The translations under genes and the position numbers were made by a program. A stretch of DNA of 64,000 nt from Thalassolituus sp006212115. Its GTDB lineage: Bacteria > Pseudomonadota > Gammaproteobacteria > Pseudomonadales > Oceanobacteraceae. Numbering within the stretch: position 1 is the stretch's first letter; every line of letters begins with the position of its first letter. Shown piece by piece: positions 53,554 through 62,333 of the stretch. The notes under the pieces were generated by a model. That model made no database searches. It was given only the letters and a program-made list of their open reading frames with translations, and was not told where the DNA came from. Where the stretch lies: NCBI RefSeq assembly GCF_040372045.1, contig NZ_BAABWH010000001.1; one strand, given 5' to 3'.

Positions 53554-56500
53554 TCAGATTGACGCATGCAGTTCCTGTAGACGGCGTACTTCTTTCAATC
53601 CTTCGGAGCGCAATGCTTCAACAACGGCTTCTGCACCTGCCAGAGTGGTGGTGTAGTAAACTTTGTGCTGCAACGCGCTGCGACGGATGTCAGCAGAATC
53701 AACAATCGCCTGAGGGCCGTCAGTGGTGTTTACGATCAGAGCGATTTCATCGTTCTTGATCATATCGACAATGTGCGGACGTCCTTCGTTCACCTTATTA
53801 ACGCGGGCACTTTCAACGCCTGCTTCACGCAGTACACGACAAGTACCGTCGGTAGAAATCAGCTTGAAGCCACATGCGATCAGACCTTTCGCTACTTCGA
53901 CAACGCCTTCTTTGTCCGCGTCGCGGACTGACAGGAACGCCAGACCTTCATTCGGCAAGAATGCGCCTGCACCCAATTGAGCTTTGAAGAAAGCTTCACC
54001 GAAGGTGCTGCCTGCACCCATCACTTCACCGGTCGACTTCATTTCAGGGCCGAGAATTGGATCGACACCCTGGAACTTGTTGAATGGGAAGACCGCTTCT
54101 TTTACTGAGAAGTAAGACGGTACAATTTCGCTGGTAAAACCAAGCTCGGCCAGTGTTTTGCCAGTCATCACTTTCGCAGCAATCGCTGCCAGTGAAGTAC
54201 CAATACACTTAGACACGAATGGAACCGTACGGGAGGCACGAGGGTTCACCTCAATCACGTAGATTTCGCCATCCTGATACGCCAGCTGAGTGTTCATCAA
54301 ACCGATAACGCCCAGCTCCATCGCCATTGCCGCAACCTGTTCGCGCATTTTGTCCTGCACGTCTTTCGCCAGGCTGTAAGGAGGCAATGAACATGCTGAG
54401 TCACCAGAGTGAATACCAGCCTGCTCAATGTGCTGCATGATGCCGCCGATAACAACTTGCTCGCCATCACATACGGCGTCTATATCGACTTCGATCGCAC
54501 GGTCAAGGAAGTGATCCAGCAGTACCGGCGAATCGTTAGACACTTTAACGGCTTCGGTCATGTAGCGACGCAGCGCTTTTTCGTTGTTCACGATTTCCAT
54601 CGCACGACCACCCAGTACATAGGATGGACGCACCACCAGCGGATAGCCGATCTCAGTCGCTTTGGCGATCGCTTCTTCCGTAGAAGTCACGGTCGCGTTC
54701 ACTGGCTGCTTCAGACCCAGACGCTGGATCATCTGCTGAAAACGCTCACGGTCTTCAGCGCGGTCGATCGCTTCTGGTGACGTACCGATAATCGGTACAC
54801 CGGATGCTTCAAGTTCATCAGCCAGTTTCAGTGGCGTCTGGCCACCGTACTGAACGATAACGCCTTTTGGCTTCTCTTTAGCAACGATTTCCAGAACATC
54901 TTCCAGAGTCACCGGCTCGAAGTAGAGGCGGTCTGACGTGTCGTAGTCAGTCGATACTGTCTCTGGGTTACAGTTAACCATGATGGCTTCGAAACCTTCT
55001 TCTTTCGACGCCAGTGCCGCGTGTACGCAGCAGTAGTCAAACTCAATACCCTGACCAATACGGTTAGGACCACCACCCAGAACGATGATTTTTTCACGAT
55101 CCGACGGATTCGCTTCACACTCTTCTTCGTACGTGGAGTACATGTACGCAGTGTCCGTTGCAAATTCTGCCGCACAGGTATCCACACGCTTGTACACCGG
55201 GTGGATATTCAGCTTGTGACGGTGCTTACGGACTGTCTTTTCAGTGACACCCAGCAGTTGCGCCAGACGCGCATCGGAGAAACCTTTACGCTTCAGGCGG
55301 AACATGCGGTCGCCATTCAGCGCCTGCAGGCTGCTTTGCGCCACGGCCTCTTCTTCTTTGATGAGATCTTCAATCTGCACCAGGAACCAAGGGTCAATGG
55401 CAGAGTGCTCGTACACTTCCTCAACCGACATACCCAAACGGAAAGCATCACCCACGTACCAGATGCGCTCAGACGCTGGCGTACGCAGTTCAGAAATAAC
55501 TTTGTCGCGGGACATTGGGTCTTTCAGGTCGACCATTGGATCAAAACCAACAGAGCCCACTTCAAGACCACGCAGGGCTTTCTGCAGAGACTCCTGCTGA
55601 GTACGGCCAATCGCCATTACCTCACCCACGGACTTCATCTGAGTGGTCAGACGACCGTCAGCCTGTGGAAATTTTTCAAAGGTAAAACGAGGGATTTTAG
55701 TCACGACATAGTCGATCGACGGCTCAAATGACGCTGGCGTCGCGCCGCCGGTGATGTCGTTCTGCAGCTCGTCGAGCGTATAACCGACAGCCAGCTTGGC
55801 AGCCACTTTAGCAATCGGGAAACCGGTCGCTTTCGATGCCAACGCCGAAGAACGGGATACACGTGGGTTCATCTCGATCACGACCATACGGCCGTCTTTC
55901 GGGTTGATACCGAACTGAACGTTAGAACCACCAGTTTCTACACCGATCTCACGCAGTACCGCCAGAGAGGCGTCACGCATGATCTGGTATTCTTTATCGC
56001 TCAGCGTCTGTGCTGGCGCGACAGTGATGGAATCACCTGTGTGAACACCCATCGCGTCAAAGTTTTCGATAGAACAGATGATGATGCAGTTGTCGTTTTT
56101 GTCACGAACCACTTCCATCTCATATTCTTTCCAACCGATCAGAGATTCATCAATCAGCAGTTCGTTCGTCGGAGACAGGTCCAGACCACGGGTACAGATT
56201 TCTTCGAACTCTTCTTTGTTGTACGCGATACCACCACCGGTACCACCCATAGTGAACGATGGACGGATGATGCATGGGAAGCCCAGTGTTTTCTGAACTT
56301 CACGCGCTTCTTCGATGCTGTGCGCGATACCGGCACGTGGACACTCGAGGCCAATTGCCTTCATGGCCTTGTCGAAGCGGTCACGGTCTTCCGCTTTGTC
56401 GATGGTGTCTGCGTTCGCACCGATCATTTCTACGCCGAACTTCTCCAGTACGCCTGCAGATTCCAGACCCAGAGCGCAGTTCAATGCGGTCTGACCGCCC

Positions 56501-56769
56501 ATGGTTGGCAGCAGTACGTCAGGACGTTCTTTTTCAATGATCTTAGCGACGGCTTCGACAGTAATAGGCTCGATATAAGTCGCGTCGGCCATCGACGGGT
56601 CAGTCATAATGGTCGCCGGGTTAGAGTTCACCAGAATAACCCGGTAACCCTCTTCACGCAGTGCTTTACAAGCCTGTGCACCTGAGTAGTCGAACTCACA
56701 GGCCTGACCGATAACGATCGGACCAGCACCGATAATCAGAATACTTTGTATGTCTGTACGTTTTGGCAT
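53554..56769 (-). CDS. carB: Carbamoyl-phosphate synthase large subunit
   Basis: 1071 aa from the ATG at 56769 (MPKRTDIQSI), 22 bases after the carA stop. Two ATP-grasp halves (SFTMGGTGGGIAYN in the first; SYVLGGRAMEI in the second), an oligomerisation domain in between, and a C-terminal MGS-like allosteric domain (LIVNTTDGPQAI). With CarA it makes carbamoyl phosphate for arginine and pyrimidines. Confidence 0.98.
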   Translation of the reverse strand: MPKRTDIQSILIIGAGPIVIGQACEFDYSGAQACKALREEGYRVILVNSNPATIMTDPSMADATYIEPITVEAVAKIIEKERPDVLLPTMGGQTALNCALGLESAGVLEKFGVEMIGANADTIDKAEDRDRFDKAMKAIGLECPRAGIAHSIEEAREVQKTLGFPCIIRPSFTMGGTGGGIAYNKEEFEEICTRGLDLSPTNELLIDESLIGWKEYEMEVVRDKNDNCIIICSIENFDAMGVHTGDSITVAPAQTLSDKEYQIMRDASLAVLREIGVETGGSNVQFGINPKDGRMVVIEMNPRVSRSSALASKATGFPIAKVAAKLAVGYTLDELQNDITGGATPASFEPSIDYVVTKIPRFTFEKFPQADGRLTTQMKSVGEVMAIGRTQQESLQKALRGLEVGSVGFDPMVDLKDPMSRDKVISELRTPASERIWYVGDAFRLGMSVEEVYEHSAIDPWFLVQIEDLIKEEEAVAQSSLQALNGDRMFRLKRKGFSDARLAQLLGVTEKTVRKHRHKLNIHPVYKRVDTCAAEFATDTAYMYSTYEEECEANPSDREKIIVLGGGPNRIGQGIEFDYCCVHAALASKEEGFEAIMVNCNPETVSTDYDTSDRLYFEPVTLEDVLEIVAKEKPKGVIVQYGGQTPLKLADELEASGVPIIGTSPEAIDRAEDRERFQQMIQRLGLKQPVNATVTSTEEAIAKATEIGYPLVVRPSYVLGGRAMEIVNNEKALRRYMTEAVKVSNDSPVLLDHFLDRAIEVDIDAVCDGEQVVIGGIMQHIEQAGIHSGDSACSLPPYSLAKDVQDKMREQVAAMAMELGVIGLMNTQLAYQDGEIYVIEVNPRASRTVPFVSKCIGTSLAAIAAKVMTGKTLAELGFTSEIVPSYFSVKEAVFPFNKFQGVDPILGPEMKSTGEVMGAGSTFGEAFFKAQLGAGAFLPNEGLAFLSVRDADKEGVVEVAKGLIACGFKLISTDGTCRVLREAGVESARVNKVNEGRPHIVDMIKNDEIALIVNTTDGPQAIVDSADIRRSALQHKVYYTTTLAGAEAVVEALRSEGLKEVRRLQELHASI

Positions 56770-56791
56770 GTCTCGGTATTTCCTGTTTCTG

Positions 56792-57940
56792 TTACTTCGC
56801 GGCCTGGGCAGCTTCAATCAATTCAATAAAGTGGTCGAACAGTGGCGCAACGTCTTTTGGACCTGGGCTCGCCTCAGGGTGACCCTGGAAGCTGAACGCC
56901 GGACGATCCGTCAACGCAATACCCTGCAGAGTGCCGTCGAACAGCGACTTGTGCGTCGCCTTCACGTTCGCAGGAAGTGACGTTTCAGTCACAGCAAAAC
57001 CGTGGTTCTGAGCAGTGATCATCACGCGACCTGTTTCGATGTCCTGAACCGGGTGGTTACCACCGTGGTGACCGTGAGGCATTTTTTCAGTCTGGGCGCC
57101 GGACGCCAGAGCCAGCAACTGATGCCCCAAACAGATACCAAATACAGGGATTTTGGTTTCAAGGATTTCTTTAATTGCGCTGATGGCGTAATCACATGGC
57201 TCCGGGTCACCCGGGCCATTCGACAGGAAAATACCGTCGGGATTCATCGCCAGCACTTCAGATGCTGGTGTTTGCGCAGGTACGACGGTCAAATCACAAC
57301 CACGCTCCGCTAATAAGCGCAGAATGTTACGTTTCACACCGTAGTCGTATGCCACGACTTTGAACTTAGGCTCACTGACCTGGCCATAGCCCTGACCCAG
57401 CGTCCAGTCAGTCTCTGTCCACTTGTAAGACTCAGAAACCGTCACTTCTTTCGCGAGGTCCATACCCTTGAGACCTGGGAAGCCCTTGGCCGCTTCCAGC
57501 GCTTCGGCGACCGCAGCGTCAGAATGCGCGTCTTCACGTGCAATCATGCAACCGTTAAGGGAACCCTTTTCACGCAGGATACGAGTCAGGCGACGGGTAT
57601 CAATATCAGCGATACCGAGAACATTATGCTCTTTAAGGTATACATCCAATGCTTTCTGATTGCGGAAGCTTGATGCAATCAATGGCAGATCACGGATGAT
57701 CAGGCCGGTAGCGTGGACGTCGTTTGACTCTTCATCTTCATCATTGGTGCCGTAGTTACCAATGTGAGGGTATGTCAGAGTAACCATCTGGCGGGCATAA
57801 GAAGGATCGGTAAGGATCTCCTGATAACCGGTCATGGAGGTGTTGAATACCACTTCTCCGACAGACAGACCTTCTGCACCAATGCTGGTACCTTTAAAGA
57901 TGCTGCCGTCTTCAAGAGCTAGAATTGCTGGCGTAGACAA
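56792..57940 (-). CDS. carA: Carbamoyl-phosphate synthase small subunit
   Basis: 382 aa. The start is a TTG at 57940 (encoding MSTPAILALEDGS) with GGGGAACG upstream; no ATG fits. As I recall, E. coli carA also uses a non-ATG start. The C-terminal half is a class I glutamine amidotransferase with nucleophile motif FGICLGHQ and the late HPEASPGP. It releases ammonia from glutamine for CarB. A leader frame and attenuator-like terminator precede it. Confidence 0.96.
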   Translation of the reverse strand: MSTPAILALEDGSIFKGTSIGAEGLSVGEVVFNTSMTGYQEILTDPSYARQMVTLTYPHIGNYGTNDEDEESNDVHATGLIIRDLPLIASSFRNQKALDVYLKEHNVLGIADIDTRRLTRILREKGSLNGCMIAREDAHSDAAVAEALEAAKGFPGLKGMDLAKEVTVSESYKWTETDWTLGQGYGQVSEPKFKVVAYDYGVKRNILRLLAERGCDLTVVPAQTPASEVLAMNPDGIFLSNGPGDPEPCDYAISAIKEILETKIPVFGICLGHQLLALASGAQTEKMPHGHHGGNHPVQDIETGRVMITAQNHGFAVTETSLPANVKATHKSLFDGTLQGIALTDRPAFSFQGHPEASPGPKDVAPLFDHFIELIEAAQAAK

Positions 57941-57958
57941 GACTCGTTCCCCGAAATT

Positions 57959-58156
57959 TTACGATAAAACTGGTAGCGTATGCGTCGTGCTGACGCCTGC
58001 CTGTCCTAGCGTGAGCCGTAAAAAAGCGGGATGGTGACTTTTCTGACTCCATCCCGCTTCCGGATCAATTCTGACAGTGCGTGACTGGCGTCCGCTATAC
58101 ATACGTAAATTGCGCGGGATGATACAGAAAACCATCCGCTTTGTCCACGCGATCAC
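57959..58156 (-). CDS. Possible carAB leader reading frame
   Basis: A 65-codon frame starting at GTG 58156 or ATG 58135 and ending 18 bases before carA. Five arginines fall within 16 residues (PRNLRMYSGRQSRTVR) just before the terminator-like hairpin, which the frame runs through. It may be a regulatory leader; it may also be chance. No recognisable protein domain. Confidence 0.3.
   Translation of the reverse strand: MIAWTKRMVFCIIPRNLRMYSGRQSRTVRIDPEAGWSQKSHHPAFLRLTLGQAGVSTTHTLPVLS
58021..58059 (-). terminator. Attenuator-like terminator in the carAB leader
   Basis: AAGCGGGATGG and CCATCCCGCTT form an 11-bp stem with a 14-base loop; read leftward it is followed by five T residues. It lies about 80 bases upstream of carA and well downstream of the candidate promoter, with no other minus-strand gene for it to end. 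Confidence 0.75.
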
Positions 58157-58210
58157 CGCTCTTGCTGGTATTCAATCCGCACATCAACGCACGCCAAATT
58201 CTCATACTAT

Positions 58211-58240
58211 TGTATAAGTTTTGTTATCCATCTATTCCAA
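58211..58240 (-). promoter_or_regulatory. Candidate carAB promoter
   Basis: On the minus strand TTGGAA (58240-58235) and TATACA (58216-58211) are 18 bases apart. A transcript from here would have a leader of about 265 bases holding the Arg-rich frame and the terminator. Confidence 0.45.
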
Positions 58241-58307
58241 TCTGAGGAACTGCTGACACATAATATTGTCCCGACCGGATAATATCATTTAATAACAGGA
58301 TCCAATC

Positions 58308-58937
58308 ATGCAGGGAGAAGCAACCGCCCGCCGCAGACTCAATCCATCGCAGCGCAAAGAGCTGCTGATGAAAGATGCCATCGCTGTGTTCTCACGCCGT
58401 GGTATCGGTCGCGCAGGTCATACAGAGATCGCACAACTCGCTGGCGTCTCCGTCGCGACCGTTTTCAATTACTTCAACACCCGCGAAGTGCTCGTTGACG
58501 AAGTGCTCGACGAGGTAGAGGACTTTCTGATCAATCTCTCCGTGGGTGCCCTTCGCCAGGGCAACAGCGCGGAAGAAACGCTCAACCATTGCATATCCAC
58601 CTTCATCAATGCCTGTCATGAGCAAGCCGATTACATCAAAATTTGGTTGGAGTGGAGCTCATCAGTTCGGGAAGACACATGGCCGAGATATCTGAAGTTC
58701 CAGGAACATTTGCTGAAGCTGATTGAAAAGCAAATCAGCTATGCCATCAACGATGGCAAATTATCTGCCGGTCTTCCGGCTGCAGATCGAGCGAGATGGG
58801 CGTTGGGGAATGCTCATATGTTGGTATCTATGGTGTTCAGCCCGGCGGGGAAAGACGAGGCTGAAATCCGTGCACTGGTATCCCGGGGCTTCAGTCACAT
58901 ACTGGGCGTAACGACCACTGAAAAAGTGGACGGATAA
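58308..58937 (+). CDS. TetR-family regulator of the LuxR/HapR quorum-sensing type
   Basis: 209 aa. The DNA-binding half (residues 10-65) contains FSRRGIGRAGHTEIAQLAG and VSVATVFNYFNTREVLVDEV. From memory, Vibrio harveyi LuxR reads FARRGIGRGGHADIAEIA and VSVATVFNYFPTREDLVDEV there, far closer than TetR proteins in general. The ligand half has KIWLEWSSSVREDTWP, matching LuxR's WFEWSASTRDEVWP. In Vibrio these proteins are the master regulators at high cell density. No autoinducer synthase or Lux phosphorelay gene is in this window. It is divergent from carA and followed by a secreted START-like protein. Confidence 0.85.
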   Translation: MQGEATARRRLNPSQRKELLMKDAIAVFSRRGIGRAGHTEIAQLAGVSVATVFNYFNTREVLVDEVLDEVEDFLINLSVGALRQGNSAEETLNHCISTFINACHEQADYIKIWLEWSSSVREDTWPRYLKFQEHLLKLIEKQISYAINDGKLSAGLPAADRARWALGNAHMLVSMVFSPAGKDEAEIRALVSRGFSHILGVTTTEKVDG

Positions 58938-59005
58938 TACATAGGTGCGAACCCGCCACCGCGTGGCGTTATTGTCGCTTGTTACATCAAGGAAGCTTAC
59001 TTAGC

Positions 59006-59812
59006 ATGGAGGCGTTTCCACTAAATACAATTAAAGAGACGACTACTTTGAACCGTACAATCTATACCCTCTTCTCGATTGTTGTCCTCGCTCTGACCGG
59101 GTCATTCAGCGCATCTGCACAGACCCAGATCACAGACATCGACGACAGCATCGAGTGGGAAGTAACCTCTACTGGCGACGACGTTGGCGAAGTTTCCACC
59201 TGGAGACGGGCTATTCCCGGTGCTGACGTTAAACAATTCCGCGGTGAGGTGATCCTGAACGAGCCTGTTCTCGATATCCTTCTGACCATCGACACACCCG
59301 AAGATTTGCATAAATGGGTCTACTTCTGCCGTGACAGCGAAGCCGTTCCACCCAACCTGAGTTACATGGAATACAAGGGTGTCTGGCCGGTTGCTGCTCG
59401 ATACGTCACCATCCAAAGCAAATCCTGGATCGAAGACGACGTAATTTACATCAGCAGCCGCAACGTGGACGAGGCTGGTCCAGAACACGACAACATGGTG
59501 AAGATCCGTGAATTCTCGAACCTGTTTGAGATCACACCACTTGGCGAAGATATGACGAAAGTGCGCTTCACCACCTTCGTTGACCTTGCAGGTAAACTGC
59601 CTTCATGGCTAGCCAACGCGGTATCAAGCCGTGCTCCCTACGTGACACTGAGCGGCATGCGTGACCTGCTTGAAGATGGCGAACGTGACTTCAGCGACGC
59701 CTCTGTAGACGACCTTTCAAGCGTCGCTCAGGACAAAGACGGTCTCCGTCGCCTGCTGGCTAAGCTTGATGACATCGACGACAGCGATCCGCTGGATCCG
59801 AACGACGATTGA
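59006..59812 (+). CDS. Exported START-domain-like protein
   Basis: 268 aa from the ATG at 59006 (AAGGAAG upstream). A TTG at 59048 would instead give a cleaner signal peptide beginning NRTIYTLFSIVVLALTG and ending SASA. The mature part has the layout of START/polyketide cyclase-like lipid-binding folds (STWRRAIPGADVKQFRGEV, YMEYKGVWPVAARYVTI, TKVRFTTFVDLAGKLPSWLANAV). The C-terminal 50 residues are very acidic (DDIDDSDPLDPNDD). It probably binds a lipid or hydrophobic ligand in the periplasm. Confidence 0.7.
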   Translation: MEAFPLNTIKETTTLNRTIYTLFSIVVLALTGSFSASAQTQITDIDDSIEWEVTSTGDDVGEVSTWRRAIPGADVKQFRGEVILNEPVLDILLTIDTPEDLHKWVYFCRDSEAVPPNLSYMEYKGVWPVAARYVTIQSKSWIEDDVIYISSRNVDEAGPEHDNMVKIREFSNLFEITPLGEDMTKVRFTTFVDLAGKLPSWLANAVSSRAPYVTLSGMRDLLEDGERDFSDASVDDLSSVAQDKDGLRRLLAKLDDIDDSDPLDPNDD

Positions 59813-59828
59813 TTGCTGATCAAACGAA

Positions 59829-59853
59829 AAAGGCCGCTAATGCGGCCTTTTTT
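59829..59853 (+). terminator. Terminator after the START-like gene
   Basis: AAAAGGCCGC and GCGGCCTTTT around TAAT, followed by more T residues. Confidence 0.92.
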
Positions 59854-59869
59854 GTGTCTGGCAAAAATC

Positions 59870-59950
59870 GTAAAGGAACCGGAGTGTACGAGTGGTACAT
59901 GAGCATTCCGAAGCAGTTTCTAACGCAGTATCAGCAAGCTCAGCACGCAG
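59870..59950 (-). repeat. Dispersed hairpin repeat, copy 1 (behind dapB)
   Basis: The inner hairpin is GGAA-5nt-GTGTAC-5nt-GTACAT-5nt-TTCC (59875-59909). It shares GTACATGAGCATTCCG-like sequence with copies 2 and 3. The outer arms have decayed. It ends a few bases from the dapB stop codon (59954). Confidence 0.75.
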
Positions 59951-59953
59951 AGA

Positions 59954-60757
59954 TTAGAATCCTAGGACGTCTTGCATGTCATATAGCCCCGCTGGCTGTT
60001 CAGTCAGCCACTTAGCCGCACGTACAGCACCTTTAGCAAAGGTCATACGGCTCTGCGCTTTGTGCGTTACCTCAACGCGCTCGCCGTCGGTAGCGAACAT
60101 CACGGTGTGATCACCAACCACGTCGCCACCGCGAATAGTTTCAAAACCAATCTGCTTGTGTGGACGCGCGCCGGTCTGACCTTCACGGCCGTAGCAAGCC
60201 ACTTCGTTCAGATCCCAACCCATGGTTTCTGCTACCACTTCACCCATGCGCAATGCAGTACCCGAAGGCGCATCGACTTTGTGACGATGGTGCATTTCGA
60301 TGACTTCGATATCGCTCTCGTCCCCCATCACCTTGGCCGCCATGCGCAGCAGGTTCAGGCACAGGTTGACACCCACCGAGTAGTTCGGCGCGAAGACGAT
60401 GCGGGTATCTGCAGCCGCCGCTTTCAGTTTGGACTTCTGCTCTTCGGTCAGGCCGGTAGTACCAATCACAATGCCTTTGCCATGCTTCTGGCACAGTTCG
60501 ACATTCGTCATGGTCGATTCAGGCGAAGTGAAATCGATCAATACGTCGAAGTGCGGAATCGCTTCTTCAACTGAAGTCACGGCTTTAACGTTGAGTGTGG
60601 TGGCCAGACCAGCGATAGCGCCTGCATCGACACCTACCATAGGGTCATTCTCAAGAACAATCGCACCGGCCACTTCGGCGGCTTCGTCATTGTTCACGGC
60701 TTCGATCAGCACGCGTCCCATACGACCGGCTGCGCCGGTGATAGCAATTCGGGTCAT
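59954..60757 (-). CDS. dapB: 4-hydroxy-tetrahydrodipicolinate reductase
   Basis: 267 aa. NAD(P) motif ITGAAGRMGRVLIEAV, and the catalytic region EMHHRHKVDAPSGTALRMGE. Second committed step of lysine and diaminopimelate synthesis. The order dnaJ-dapB-carA is conserved, but two plus-strand genes have been inserted before carA. A hairpin repeat directly follows the stop. Confidence 0.97.
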   Translation of the reverse strand: MTRIAITGAAGRMGRVLIEAVNNDEAAEVAGAIVLENDPMVGVDAGAIAGLATTLNVKAVTSVEEAIPHFDVLIDFTSPESTMTNVELCQKHGKGIVIGTTGLTEEQKSKLKAAAADTRIVFAPNYSVGVNLCLNLLRMAAKVMGDESDIEVIEMHHRHKVDAPSGTALRMGEVVAETMGWDLNEVACYGREGQTGARPHKQIGFETIRGGDVVGDHTVMFATDGERVEVTHKAQSRMTFAKGAVRAAKWLTEQPAGLYDMQDVLGF

Positions 60758-60844
60758 TATTCTTCTGCTTTGTAGATAGGATAAATAGATGGCCTAAGGA
60801 TACCGAAGGCATAGAGTAAGGAAAAGCGCGGGAAAGGCCAGAGT

Positions 60845-60867
60845 GTCGCGCATGGGATGCGCTCCTA
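60845..60867 (-). repeat. GTAG-type REP element 1
   Basis: Read on the minus strand: GTAGGAGCGCAT-CCC-ATGCGCGA. The GTAG head followed by a GCGCAT/ATGCGC hairpin is the form of REP elements linked to RAYT transposases. No transposase is present in the window. Confidence 0.75.
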
Positions 60868-60917
60868 CAGGATAAACTCCAGTTGTTAGACAGACATCAG
60901 CGCTCAGGCAAGAATTG

Positions 60918-60940
60918 TTCGCGCATATGATGCGCTCCTA
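60918..60940 (-). repeat. GTAG-type REP element 2
   Basis: GTAGGAGCGCAT-CAT-ATGCGCGA on the minus strand, same orientation as element 1 and 73 bases away, with only the loop changed. Confidence 0.75.
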
Positions 60941-60966
60941 CAAAAGGCGAAGTCACCCGAGCACCA

Positions 60967-61083
60967 GACCGTCGGCGAAGAAGTCAGTACCAGGCAAAAG
61001 AGGCCAGGAAACGCGCAGCGTATAAGACATACATGAGCATTTCCGGGCCTCTTTTAACGCCGTAATGACGATGCAGGCAGGTC
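60967..61083 (-). repeat. Dispersed hairpin repeat, copy 2 (behind dnaJ)
   Basis: Begins GACCGTCGGCGA and ends GCAGGCAGGTC. Outer arms AAAAGAGGCC (60996-61005) and GGCCTCTTTT (61046-61055), then GGAAA/TTTCC, then GCGTAT/ATACAT. It ends three bases before the dnaJ stop codon. Confidence 0.9.
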
Positions 61084-61086
61084 TGG

Positions 61087-62211
61087 TCAGATGTCCTCGA
61101 AGAAGCGTTTCACTCCCTCAAACCACGACTTCTTTTGTGGCGAGTGTTTCTCACCGGTCAACGACTCCTGAAACTTCATCAGCAGTTCTTTCTGATCTGA
61201 CGTCAGATTCACTGGCGTTTCTACCTGCACGCGACACAGGAGGTCACCGGCGGCACCGCCACGTACTGGTGTGACACCTTTGCCACGCAGACGGAAGAGT
61301 TTGCCTGATTGCGTTTCGGCTGGAATCTTCAGCTTTACGCGACCATCAAGTGTCGGCACTTCGAGTTCACCACCAAGCGCTGCATCAACGATGCTGATTG
61401 GTACGTCGCAGTATAGGTTACGACCATCCCGATGGAACAGTTCGTGTTCTTTCACCGATACCTGAACGTAGAGATCACCTGCTGGGCCACCCATGGCGCC
61501 CGCTTCTCCTTCGCCAGACAGGCGAATACGATCACCTGTATCCACACCCGGTGGAATTTTCACCGACAGGGTTTTGGTTTCTTCTTTAACGCCACGGCCA
61601 TGACAGCTTGTGCATGGATCTTCGATCATGGTGCCTTGGCCACGACAGGTCGGGCAGGTCTGCTGTACTGAGAAGAAGCCTTGCTGCATACGTACCTGGC
61701 CTGCGCCACCACAGGTGCCACAGGTCTTTGGTGAGGTACCTGGCTTTGCACCAGAGCCATCACAGGTATCGCAATTGCTGAGGGTCGGCACACGGATCTT
61801 TTTCTCGATTCCGCGTACGGCTTCTTCTAGAGAAAGCTCCATGGTGTAACGCAGATCGGAACCGCGCTGTGGACCGCCGCGGCCGCCACGACCACCGCCA
61901 CCACCGAAGATGTCGCCAAAGACATCACCAAATATGTCACTGAAATTAGCGCCACCGCCGCCAAATCCGCCGCCACCGGCACTCGGATCGACACCAGCAT
62001 GACCATACTGGTCGTACGCGGCACGCTTCTGTTGATCGCCCAGAATTTCGTAGGCTTCAGTGGCTTCTTTAAACTTTGCGTCGGCGTCTTTGTCATCCGG
62101 GTTACGGTCCGGATGGTACTTCATCGCCAGCTTACGATAAGCCTTCTTCAGCTCCTTCGCGTCGACATCCCGGCTGACACCGAGAATTTCGTAATAATCC
62201 CGCTTGGACAT
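61087..62211 (-). CDS. dnaJ: Chaperone protein DnaJ
   Basis: 374 aa. J domain (residues 1-70 with HPDRNPDDKDA), a Gly/Phe-rich linker (GGGGFGGGGANFSDIF and GGGGRGGRGG), four CxxCxGxG zinc repeats (residues 145-210) and the substrate-binding C-terminal domains. Partner of DnaK. A hairpin repeat separates it from dnaK, so the two may be transcribed together through that element. Confidence 0.98.
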   Translation of the reverse strand: MSKRDYYEILGVSRDVDAKELKKAYRKLAMKYHPDRNPDDKDADAKFKEATEAYEILGDQQKRAAYDQYGHAGVDPSAGGGGFGGGGANFSDIFGDVFGDIFGGGGGRGGRGGPQRGSDLRYTMELSLEEAVRGIEKKIRVPTLSNCDTCDGSGAKPGTSPKTCGTCGGAGQVRMQQGFFSVQQTCPTCRGQGTMIEDPCTSCHGRGVKEETKTLSVKIPPGVDTGDRIRLSGEGEAGAMGGPAGDLYVQVSVKEHELFHRDGRNLYCDVPISIVDAALGGELEVPTLDGRVKLKIPAETQSGKLFRLRGKGVTPVRGGAAGDLLCRVQVETPVNLTSDQKELLMKFQESLTGEKHSPQKKSWFEGVKRFFEDI

Positions 62212-62333
62212 GATTCACCTGTAATTCCAATCTCTTCGCAGCTCCGCTACGAAGTAAAACGCGGCAAACTGGTTGCCGCGTCCACTTAATACTAAGGTTT
62301 CCGAAACACCAGAATAAACCTATGGTGCTTCAG

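Noticed and set aside
55021..55731. 236-codon plus-strand frame opposite carB
   Set aside because: Mirror of carB codons; no domain, no promoter, no ribosome site.
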